The notes below the pieces were generated by a model. That model did not search any database. It saw only the letters and a list, made by a program, of their open reading frames with translations, and was not told the DNA's origin. Below, one piece after another: positions 20,230 through 30,132 of a stretch of 64,000 nt of DNA (position 1 is the stretch's first letter; each line of letters begins with the position of its first letter). Origin of the DNA: Aphanomyces cochlioides. Taxonomy: Eukaryota; Oomycota; Saprolegniomycetes; Saprolegniales; Verrucalvaceae. The stretch spans positions 1,860,001 through 1,924,000 of the forward strand of contig JAHQRK010000011.1 in the NCBI GenBank assembly GCA_019828595.1. The letters run 5' to 3'. The position numbers were made by a program, and so were the translations under genes.

Positions 20230-21872
20230 ATGGTGTTTCGTCCACCTCCAGCGGCGTTGAGTCGCCGCGTAGTTGTGACTGGCCTTGGAGCAGTGACTCC
20301 ACTGGGCGTATGTTTGGAAGAAACATGGACTCGCTTGGTCAAAGGAGAATGCGGTATCTCGACGATCACCAAGTTTGACACGACGGGATTGGATTGTACT
20401 GTTGCAGCGCAAGTACCAGATTCGTTTGACCCGCTCGAGCACATCAATAAGCGCGAAGCTCGAAGCCAAGACGTCCGCTTCATTTCATTTGCAATGGCTG
20501 CTGCCAACGAAGCTATCCGCGATGCTAAGTGGTCGCCCACAACGGAAGCAGAGAAGCATCGAGCTGGCGTTGCTATTGGCGCTGGCATTGGCAATTTGAC
20601 CGATATCATGGACACGTCGGCGCTCATCCAAGAGCAAAAATACCGCCGGGTATCCCCTTTCATCGTGCCGCGTATTTTAATCAATCTGGCCGCTGGACAC
20701 GTGAGCATCATGCACGGATTGAAGGTACGAATGACTCTCTCATACATATGCCTACTGTCGAGCTCGATGCTGTAGGGTCCCAACCATGCATGCACAACTG
20801 CTTGTGCTACGGGAAGCCATAGCATCGGTGACGCTTATCGCCTGATCCGAAACGGAGGTGCGTTCGCTTTATCCCAACGAAGAACATCCATCTAACTCTT
20901 CCTTTGTAGATGCCGACGTCATGGTCGCGGGCGGCACCGAAGCTAGCTTGAATCCCTTTGCCGTCGTGGGCTTTCAGCGCGCCAAAGCACTTGCGACCAA
21001 GGTGAGCTTACGCTGTTGTGATTCGCATGACGATAGAGCTAGTTCAACGATACTCCGACAGAAGCATCGCGTCCATTTGATGCCCGCCGAAATGGTTTTG
21101 TCATGGGTGAAGGCGCTGGCATTTGTTTCCTCGAGGTACCTTAACCGCGCCGATCCATTCCTGACCACAGGTTAGGAATATGAACATGCCAAAGCTCGAG
21201 GAGCGAAAATCTATGGCGAAATCCGCGGCTACGGCTTGAGCGGCGATGCTCACCACATGACAGCTCCCCCTGAAGACGGCGACGGGGCCTACCGGTGCAG
21301 ATTCAACCCCAGTCTCCAACTAAAGCGTTCTAGGGCGATGGAATCGGCATTATATCAATCAGGTCTTGACGCCACCGACATCAAGTATATCAATGCCCAC
21401 GCGACGTCGACTCCATTGGGCGATGCCGCTGAGAACCGAGCGATCAAGCGACTCTTCGGTCCGCCTAATCCTCCATCAATACCATCTCAACTTTCATCTT
21501 CTCCGTAGGAAAGCACGCTTATGATCTCAGTGTGTCGTCTACCAAGGTCTGTTGCGCCCCCAAGAGAGACTAGCAGATCTCATGCTTTCGTAGGGCGCCG
21601 TAGGTCACTTGTTAGGCGCCGCTGGTGCCGTCGAAGCGATTTTCGCGCTGAAAGCGCTCCATGAGGTATGCTATTTCTTTCTTGACATGGCCCGTCATGG
21701 ACTCTTGTAGAATGTTCTCCCGCCGACTTTGAATTTGACATCGCCTGGCGAAGAATTCGACTTGGACTACGTTCCATTGCAAGCCAAGCACGGCAAGTCG
21801 ATCGACGCCGTCTTGACCAACTCGTTTGGCTTTGGTGGCACGAACTCTAGTCTTTGTTTCGCAAAGATTTAA
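20230..21872 (+). CDS. Beta-ketoacyl-[acyl-carrier-protein] synthase (KAS II type, mitochondrial-like)
   Basis: Nine exons: 20230-20724, 20776-20857, 20910-21001, 21043-21135, 21176-21294, 21334-21458, 21509-21546, 21594-21665, 21711-21872; product 425 residues, the usual FabF/OXSM length. N-terminal [15 protein letters not shown] is the thiolase-fold start. The active-site Cys lies in [19 protein letters not shown], the two catalytic His in [12 protein letters not shown] and [12 protein letters not shown], and the glycine-rich end is [12 protein letters not shown]. It condenses malonyl-ACP with acyl-ACP in type II fatty-acid synthesis, in a eukaryote most likely in mitochondria (octanoate for lipoate). 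The leader before the fold is very short, so targeting is not proven. Confidence 0.92.
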
Positions 21873-21900
21873 GCAGCAAATCAACCGAAGTTGGCTGCCG

Positions 21901-23668
21901 CTACCACATTAAGCTGGCTTGAATCGGAGTCCGTGGATCCCATGCATCGAGGAGCTCGATGTTCGTCTCGGGGGATTTGTCGCCCCAAGTGAGCCCTGAA
22001 CCATTGAGCGCCTGGACGAAATGCTGTCGCGCGGCGGTCAACTTGCCCATTTTCCACTGGCAGATGCCAACGTTGTTGTTGACGTGCGCGCTGCTCGGGT
22101 TTGCCTGAAGCAGGCCATGGTAAATCGCGCAGGCGTCGTCGACTCGCTGTAGGAGCATCAAATACTTTGCGATTTGAAGCTGCGCCTTGAGTCCTTCCGT
22201 CGGGGAGTACCGCAATGCCCGCTCCAAGTATGTCTTTGCTTCGTCGAATTGCCCCGTGCGGAGTAATTGATCTTGGAGACTGTCAAGCATGGCCCAGTCG
22301 GTCGGATCTTGGCTACAAAGGGGAAGTCAAGGGGAACATGGAATGGTTGATGGCGTACTGCAGACCATGGCGATAGAGCGCTTCTGCCGTCCGCCACGAC
22401 TCGAATTGCAAGACTGACACATGGACTAGACACAACGCCCAGACGCATCCAAGGAGAACGACGAATCGCCGCGTGGATGGCTCCGTCACGGTGGAGAACG
22501 CAGCCCCACAGAGGGGAACAAACACCAGCGTTGGAAAGTAAGCATATCGATCGGCCGCTAGGAAGACCAAACCGTGCGGGATCAACCCCGAGACTGGCAG
22601 TAGCATAGCGACAGAGTAGATCCACGCCGCAGTGATGGCTTTGTCACGACGGAGAATGCCTCCTACGGCAGTAGAGTCATAGGGAAGACAGCGATTTGAC
22701 GTACCGACTGTGATGGCGGCGACGAACGCAATGGACAAGAGGCTCCGCGGATGAAACACCTGCAAGTCTTCAGGCGACACTTGGTAATGGTAACGGAGTT
22801 GCGCTGGCCAGAATAATTGTCTCCATGGCCACAAGAGGACGATGAAAACTTTGACGCAACGCTGAGAGAACGTCAAATGGACGACGTCAGCGTCATGATA
22901 AGTGCCTTCGGTGTTCGCGACGATCGTTTTCGCCATGACCAGCACTCCAGCGACGACATATCCGAGCTTGGCGACATGGAACTTGGCTAGCTTTGGAGCT
23001 TTGTCGGCGAGGAGGACGTCGGTGAGAAAGATGGCCACTGGGAACAAGATCGAGACGCTCTTGCTCAGCACGCTGAAGATATAAAAGACTATGCAGCTTG
23101 GCGGTGAAATCATTGCATGAGGAAGATTGGTACCTGTCGAGCTTGCCATGAACAATGACGCTTGCATTTTGGAGGACGACGATAGAGCGCGGAGATACGA
23201 CAACAAGCACAAGAGAGCAAACAACATCGAGAGCGCGTAAGGCTGAGCTGACGGCCATCCGATGACTTCGACGTGGATCGGATGAACAGCGTAGAGCAGT
23301 GTCCCGAGAAGGCAGCCTGTCGAGTCAGGGGTCCCGAGATGGTTCAACATGGTTAGTGAGGTCAAGTAGACCAAGGCAGTATTGCAAGCGTGCAAGGAGA
23401 GCGTCACGACACGCACTGCGTACGAGTCCATGCCGGCTAGACTATGTACAATGGCCTTGAGCAGCCAGGCGAGAGGTTCATAGACATTGATCTTGACAGT
23501 TGTGAGCATGTCCAAGATCGACGCAAAGGAGAGCGGCGCTTGGATCATGGCATTCTCGACAAAGTTGATCGAGTCGTCCCATGTATTGATGAACATCCAC
23601 GGCCCCTTCATGAACGGAGAGGCATAGTACGCCGCAGCCACGATGCCAAAGATCGCAACGAGATTCAT
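21901..23668 (-). CDS. TMTC-type O-mannosyltransferase, short form with TPR tail
   Basis: Four exons: 23668-23134, 23088-22705, 22662-22359, 22312-21901; product 544 residues. The lumenal start has NTWDDSINF (acidic pair near TM1). The family hallmark LLYAVHPIHVEVIGWPSAQP is followed by many TM segments, then DRYAYFPTLVFVPLCG. The last 170 residues hold about three TPR-like helices pairs (RTGQFDEAKTYLERAL; RVDDACAIYHGLLQANP; KLTAARQHFVQAL). TMTC enzymes transfer mannose from dolichol-P-mannose to proteins in the ER. Animal members have many more TPRs, so this is a short form. Two introns (23133-23089, 45 nt; 22704-22663, 42 nt) are multiples of three without stops, so they could be mistaken for coding. 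Confidence 0.8.
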
Positions 23669-24343
23669 CGGTCAAGATCTCAAAGTTGTCAATAAGTACA
23701 GTGTACGTCCACCACACAACGAAATTCTATCAAGTGTTCCATGCAACTCAGGAGGAGCATGGTGCGCTTCTCGACGCCCGGACAACTCCAACTACTGAGT
23801 CCCTGCAGGCAGGAAGCGCTAACAATGTGCCGCGTGAAATTGACTCTGTGGTTTGCTCGTTGCAGCAGCTCCATCTGGCAATGGAAGGAGCGATCAAGAT
23901 GGAACTGCAACTCACTAGTGGAGAAGGTTCTCATGACGAGATTTGGAACTCTCCGCATGGCTCAAGAAGAACTTCTATGTTGCATCATTCCAGTCGCGTT
24001 GCTGACCAGACAGACCACAGAGAGACAAGATGCATATATCCCGACGGAAAGACGACCGTTGAGACGACTCTATCGGCGCTAGTCGAGGGGAATCCTTCGG
24101 GCGCTTGAACAGAGTCCAAACCAGTTCCCCCTCATAGAATTGCATTCCACGACGACCCAGGGCAGTCTCTGGATGATTTCATGTGGACAAAATCTCGTGC
24201 TTCTTTGCAAATCTCACCTCTCGCGCTGATCATTTGCTTGTCCGAGCAGATCAAGACTTGTCTTTTGCAACGAGTTACTGCTTCTTCTTGACCTGACATC
24301 ACGGGATTCCATCGAGCCACTTGAATATTTCACAGCAGAGTCC
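23669..24343. other. Region between TMTC and LRR kinase; possible first exon of kinase unresolved
   Basis: The kinase frame stays open upstream of its first ATG back to about 24231 and reads ELLLLLDLTSRDS just before it, like the end of a signal peptide. No in-frame ATG is present there, so an earlier exon may exist. Frames at 23686-24108 show no recognised domain. Confidence 0.4.
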
Positions 24344-27080
24344 ATGACGTACGGCTTGCGACCGATCAACTACACGGATATCTTTGCGAGTGTCAACTGG
24401 AATGCCACGGTGCTCGGCACGACCAACAGAACAGACTTGACGCGGCCATACACGTCCTACGCTGCAACATGCCAGGGAGTTCAATTCACGTACCCCAAAG
24501 ACTTCCCGCCATTGAGTCCGACAGCCGACCGAGCTTGCATCTTGACGGATACGCCTGGCAAAATCTTCCGCGGTGGACTTGACAAGTTCAATCCCGACCA
24601 ACTACAAATGGGTCTTGTGCACAAAATGGCCGGCGGCGGCATTGTCGTTCGCAAAGTCGAGAGCCTTCCAGCGTGGGCCGACACCATGTGAGTCCAAGCG
24701 AAGACAGGATTATCCTGATCGTTGCTGTTCTGTCTAGCGTCCTCGTCCAGCTCGGCATTGAAACACTCAGCAGCGACTTGCAAACCAACACCAAAGCTAC
24801 TGGCTTGTATGTTTGACATCCTCCAAGTGTTCCTGACGGCATCCTGTAGGGATTTAGCGCGGAATAACATCCAAACCATTGCGTCTACAAACTTTCCAAC
24901 GCTGCTCTCGACCTTGTACGTCCTCTCAGTCACCTCTGCAGCGTTGTAACGGTGGAGCAGGACTCTAAGCCACAACGCCATCACCGCGATCACGTCGATC
25001 TCCGCGCCCAATTTGAAGTACCTCGACTTGAGCTTTAACAGCATTTCCTCGCTCAAGACCGCCGTCTTTCCTGACACACTGCGGCAATTGTACGTCGAGC
25101 TGCGTGTCGCTACTAAGTCTAGAGTGAACTTTAGGTATTTATTCAACAATCCCAACATGAACATGCACAAGGTGACGCTTCCCCCCATCTTGCAAACCCT
25201 GTAGGGCTATTCATGTGCTCCCAGACCGATTCAATCGATGTTTTCTCTAGACATGCTCATAATTGCGGCATTCCCTTCATCGGTACCGTCAAATGGTCTC
25301 CACTCCTTGACGACTTGTACGTGATTCCCCCAACTCCCCCTGATGAAGCTAACATTACTGTAGAATTCTCGCCAACAACCGCATCAAATCGATTGGGAAC
25401 ACAACGTTTCCCCCATCTTTGACGTCGCTGTAAGCCATCGTCTTCCTTCTCGGCTCTAACGAATTCCCCCTTAGAAACTTGGCCAACAATAGCATTACGC
25501 AGCTCCGCGCAAATTTCCCCCCGACGCTGCAATATCTCTACTTGGGGGGCAATCCCATCACTGCCTTCTATGCCAATGCGTCGCAATTTGCCATCCTGGA
25601 TCAGCTCCAGAACCCCCGCAAGACCAAATTGTCGTGCGATGTGGCAGAAGCATACCCTGGAGACTGTGGCATTGTCTTCAGCTCCACGCAGATCAACGCG
25701 ACGTGCCAGAATCACACGGGGATTCAAATGCTCTGGGATACGTTTCCCATCTGCATAATCGCAGATGATCCTATCGTGCGTGAAGACCACGACGATGACG
25801 ACTGGGACCACAATGGCAATCACTCCTGGTGGCGGCATACCCACAGCCCAAATGAGATCACAGGATCTGCCACGGCCACGACCGATCGGCCGTTCTTTCC
25901 ATTCATTCTCGTCGGCGTCCTCTTCCTCGGCGTCTTCATCGCGCTTGGCTTTTATTACATCCGTCGACATATCAAGAAACGCAAGGAAGCCAAATGGTAC
26001 AATGAAATCACAACCAAGGACAAAGTCCTCGATGCGACCGACCAGTGCGAAGTCATCAACGACATCCGACACGATCCTGCCTTTGCCGTTTTTCGCATCC
26101 CAGCAAACCACATCGAACGCGGCTCGCTCCTTGCTCGTGGCGGCTACGGTCTCGTGTACCTCGCGACGGTGCGGAACGCTGGGAAACCATCGCAATTCGT
26201 CGCCATGAAGCAAATGCTCCCCGAGAAAACGAGCGACATGGCGGCAGTTGAAGAGTTTATGGAGGAAATCCGCGTGAGCTCGCGGCTGTACCATCCCAAG
26301 ATTGTCCGATTCATCGGCCTGAGCTGGACCAACATTGCAAACCTCTCCATGATATGCGAGTACATGGAACGTGGCGACTTGTGGACGCTCTTGGAGATGA
26401 ACAAGACCCAGCGACGCATCGATTGGAATGTAAATCCTCATTTTCACGTCGACTTTTCAAGGCAAGACTGGATGTCCAACACTTCGCCGTCGTCCGTCTC
26501 GACGTCTACTGCCAAGTCACGCCATTTCGTTGGTCTCCAAGACACCGACTGTCGTTTTTCCAAGTTTTCTGTGCTCTTTGACATTGCTCAAGCGCTGCAA
26601 TACCTCCACGCCGCTGAAATCAACATCATCCACCGCGACGTCAAGGCCAAGAACGTGCTCCTGACCGAGTCCGGTGAAGCCAAATTGACGGACTTTGGGA
26701 CGAGCCGCGAGACGACCAACGACCAGACCATGACGGCGGAGATTGGAACCGTGCCGTGGATTGCTCCTGAGATCCTGATGGGCGTTCGGTACTCCGCCAA
26801 GGCCGACATTTACTCGTTCGGAGTGCTCATGTCGGAGATCGACCTATGCATCGTGCCGTACTCGGATCTCAAGATGGTCGTACCGGCTGCTGGTGTGAGT
26901 GTCGCAATGGCCAAAGCTCGCATCTCCATGATGGTTGTGTCGGGCGAACTCCGTCCTTCGTTTTCCAAAGCGTGTCCTCAAGCAATGATCGAAATCGCGC
27001 AGCGTTGTCTTGCATTTAATCCCCTTGACCGGCCTTGTGCCGATGAATTGGTGGCATGGCTTCAGCAATTCATTGAATAA
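24344..27080 (+). CDS. LRR receptor-like protein kinase (TKL type)
   Basis: Exons: 24344-24687, 24738-24806, 24850-24915, 24961-25089, 25135-25200, 25251-25316, 25364-25429, 25475-27080, with a likely extra 135-nt intron at 26430-26564. LRRs (LDLSFNSISSL, LANNRIKSI, LANNSITQL) sit in exons of 66 nt or about twice that, each cut in phase 2 within a Leu codon. Then comes an extracellular tail with Cys, a TM helix (FILVGVLFLGVFIALGFYYI, about residue 410), and the kinase domain: ARGGYGLVY loop, VAMKQ lysine, HRDVKAKN, TDFGTS, APEIL. All catalytic residues are present. Oomycetes have many such TKL receptors; the ligand is unknown. The N-terminal signal peptide was not found (see preceding entry). 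About 758 residues if the 135-nt piece is spliced, 803 if retained. Confidence 0.83.
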
Positions 27081-28415
27081 TTTGAGCCATCAATGTCATA
27101 ACGTCGTCAGATTGTCACTTTCGCAGGCTATGGCCATCGCTTTCATCTAACTAGCCTGCCTCGAAGGCTTATATCTCTCCTCTTGCTGCTGAAATGAGTC
27201 GTCGCGGCTCACGAAAAAGGGGAGGACATAATTATCCAGCCGATGTTTAGTTGAAGTTTCCTTGGAAAGCGTCAACACCAAGAAGGCGCTGAGTTGCCAG
27301 CCACATGTGGTGGTAACGTTAAACCTTTCTCATCATTAAAGATAACAGGATGTGGATAATCCACGCCCATGCGTACGTCATGGCCATGTCATAACGCCTC
27401 TCCAAGTTCGCCATTGGCCTCAAAGTCGATGTCACAACGGATTCCTATGTCACTACCAACGGACCAATCAATTTCAGTGCATTTCAAATGGAGACATCTG
27501 ATTGGATCAGACCTGAAACTGTCGAACGTGGACGACATTTGAGAGGTATGAAAGAGGCAATGGAGAAACAAATTGCATACGTCGAGCGTAACCATGGCAA
27601 TAGTCCATGAATTATTGCTCACGGATATGATTAATCGGTGTTCTTCAATGCGAGGTTATGATTACAGAGATTGCAAGCATTATTATTATATGCTGAGAGT
27701 TCAAGGAGTCCAGGCATAACTCGCTACACTCTACTTGCTCGACAGTTGCTTGCCTTGTAACCTTCACCCGACTCGGCCAGGAAGAATGGGGGCTGCTACA
27801 TCGCTCAAGCTGCTGGATAACCAATGCCTGGCAAAGTCAACTGAGGATTGATCTTTGCAATCGATATGCACGGGGTCTTGCTCATCTCGAAAAGTTCTCA
27901 GGCACGACGCAACATGACCAAGACGAAATTTGCAATCTAGATTAATCCCAGACTATGATACGGGCGAGCCCAGGTGGAAATTCTCCATTACGCTTCGATA
28001 GACGCGAAGTCGGCTTCCTGTTTACGGTCAAGGATTCTGGGTTGTCGTAGTTTCCAGAGTGCGCTTGTTGTAGAAGGTTATGATTCAGACGCTTTCCTCC
28101 TAATCCAAGATAGCGAATGACTGCGGAATGGCATATTATGCACAAGTCGAGCACCACCCCAGATGAGAGATTCAAGCGTTTGTGAAAGTTTAACTTGCCA
28201 TTAGACTACCGACTCAACATGAAAATTCTGAAGGGAATTCATTCAATAATGAAAAAGGACGAGATCATGAAAGGTGAATCATCAGTCGTTGGCAAGAATT
28301 CAACAATGAAAGATCCCAACGTGACATCAAAACCACTGCCAAGTCCACACAAGTATATTTGAATGGCAGCACAAGCCGCGAGACAAAGCTATTGCGTTCG
28401 AGACTGCCCGTGGTC
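27081..28415. other. Gene-poor stretch before the transposon
   Basis: No supported gene. Frames are short and scattered, composition is more AT-rich than the genes, and a GGACCAATCAATT word occurs near 27461. This could be decayed sequence flanking a repeat-rich insertion site. Confidence 0.45.
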
Positions 28416-28420
28416 GACCG
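28416..28420. repeat. 5-bp target-site duplication, left
   Basis: GACCG immediately precedes the left LTR; the same GACCG follows the right LTR end at 37478-37482. Confidence 0.9.
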
Positions 28421-28620
28421 TGTAACGGGGCTTGTGCAGAGGAAGTAGAGACAAGCCCGATACTTCGCAAATTTAAGTGACATTAGAGTTATCGCTTAAC
28501 ATCTAAGTGGTTTCGAAACTACCACGCGATCTTACATCGCTGCCGTGGCGAAACGACAAGATCCCAGATCTTGTCCTTGTATTGAGGGTTCTTGTAGTAA
28601 GGGTGTCACGTCCCCTTACA
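28421..28620 (-). repeat. LTR (3' LTR by transcription sense)
   Basis: 200 bp, TGTAACGGGG...CCCCTTACA. It matches 35109-35287 plus 37457-37477 except for a C/A change (GCGATCTTA versus GCGATATTA) and a G/T change near the end. It holds two small hairpins (GTGGTTTCGAAACTACCAC; ACAAGATCCCAGATCTTGT). Confidence 0.93.
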
Positions 28621-28635
28621 CCTTCCCCCACCTGC
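28621..28635 (-). other. Polypurine tract
   Basis: The minus strand reads GCAGGTGGGGGAAGG directly before the 3' LTR. This is the expected position and composition for the plus-strand primer of reverse transcription. Confidence 0.8.
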
Positions 28636-28687
28636 AATCAAACTCACGGTTTGAAAGCTTTGCCAATCATTTCAATCCCCGATTGAA

Positions 28688-30132
28688 ATGCGCACTTCCT
28701 CCCAACAAGATCCGCTAGTTGGAGGTTCTTCTCGTCCCGTTGTCTTGGGAAGGGACAGGAGTCCCGGCAGTTTGTCCAACCGCAGCATTGATCATTTTGC
28801 ATCTTCGACTGTTTGCATGCACCACTCAAACGATCGCATCGCGCGCGAATACGCTCAAACTCCAAGACCACCGCCATTTCGTCTTGGTATGACGCGCCTT
28901 GCCCAACATGATGACGAGGTCTTCAATTCTTGGCGGGACCAAGACGAGTTTGCCGCGGCGGAGTTCTTCCCTGTACCGCCGATCCTGCCGGACTCTGCGC
29001 AGCGTCCCGACTTCGCGAAAGTCGCTCGTCTAGCGAACAAACTGAAGCGCGGTATCAGCGACACGCTGCCATTTCACGATTTGGTCATGGTTGTCTTGGA
29101 CTTGCTCTTCACATTCCGCTCGATGGTGATGTCCCAAGTGCAGTGGCAGGATTACCGCGAAGCATTGCGGCGCCGTGATGAGGAGGCAAGCCAAGGCTGA
29201 CGTGGTCGGACGTCGACTCAACCAAGTCAGTCGCACCCTACTTGCGCTCCAGTGAACCCCATGATCGACGAGACCGCCGTCGAGTATGCTGGTGTTTGGG
29301 TCTTGAAACTTGCCTATCGTGAAGGCCGGCAGCGAGCTCATATCCTTGGAAACTTCTACAACACGCTCCAGGACATCGTGGCTTTTGCAAATTGGCGCCT
29401 TCGTGGTCCACGCATCCATTATTCCGTTGTCGCCGACCTTGTGCGACGGCGCGCCCAGCGCGCCAACGGGATGAGCTAATCCCGTTTCGATTCTTCGTTC
29501 ACTTCTCTTGTAGGACTTTGTCGCAGCCGGCGGTGGTTGGGATCGATCCCACGGCTATGAGCAGCCTGCGGATTTTCCGTCGCAGGGTAGTGCTCATCGG
29601 CGTTCGGCCTCGCCAGTCCATTCTTCTGGACGCCGCTCTCAGGCGCGTCATTCTCAATCGGTCTCTCCCTTGCGCGATCGACACCAGTCGTCGCATCATC
29701 AGCGTGGCCGCTCGTCAGGCCGACGCTCTCGTTCGCGTTCTCTCTCTCGTGGACGGCATTCTCAAGCGCGTCGTTCTCGTTCCGGTTCGCCTCCAAGACG
29801 GCAAAGTTCAAATTCTCGGTCTCCTTCGCGGCGTCACCGATCTCAAGTCCGCCGCAGCGCCGTCTCAACAACCGCAACAGCCAGATCTTCACGCCGAGCA
29901 AGTGCCCGAGCCGCAAGGCGAGCCGACGAATGCGGCGCGTGTTGACCACGCCGTGAACCAGCGACTCTCAGTCTTGGAGGAGGGTGTGCACGCGATTCGT
30001 GCACTTCTTGTTGCCGTACTGCCGGCGGCGGCTGCTCAAGCGCCCGAGGTACAAGAGCCGATTGCGCAGCCAGATCATTCAAGTGGTGGCAAGTCTCTGC
30101 CGTCGAATCGTTCGGGCTCAAGTCAGGCGTAG
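28688..30132 (+). pseudogene. Antisense Arg/Ser-rich gene inside the retrotransposon
   Basis: This runs opposite to gag-pol, between the integrase end and the 3' LTR and overlapping the integrase tail. One frame encodes about 170 residues (28688-29197), a TGA at 29198, then the same frame continues to a good donor at 29441. The 73-nt intron (29441-29513, gtgcga...cttgtag) joins in phase 0 to an Arg/Ser-rich stretch with repeated RRSRSR/SPRRQ blocks, like SR splicing-factor tails. Near 29840 the protein-like reading shifts frame and continues as a Gln/Pro/Ala-rich tail to 30132. No family is recognised. Antisense extra ORFs are known from some LTR elements. The stop and frame change suggest decay in this copy, as for gag and pol. 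Confidence 0.55.

Noticed and set aside
25257..26447. 396-codon minus-strand frame
   Set aside because: It lies opposite the LRR kinase, whose kinase motifs are unmistakable.
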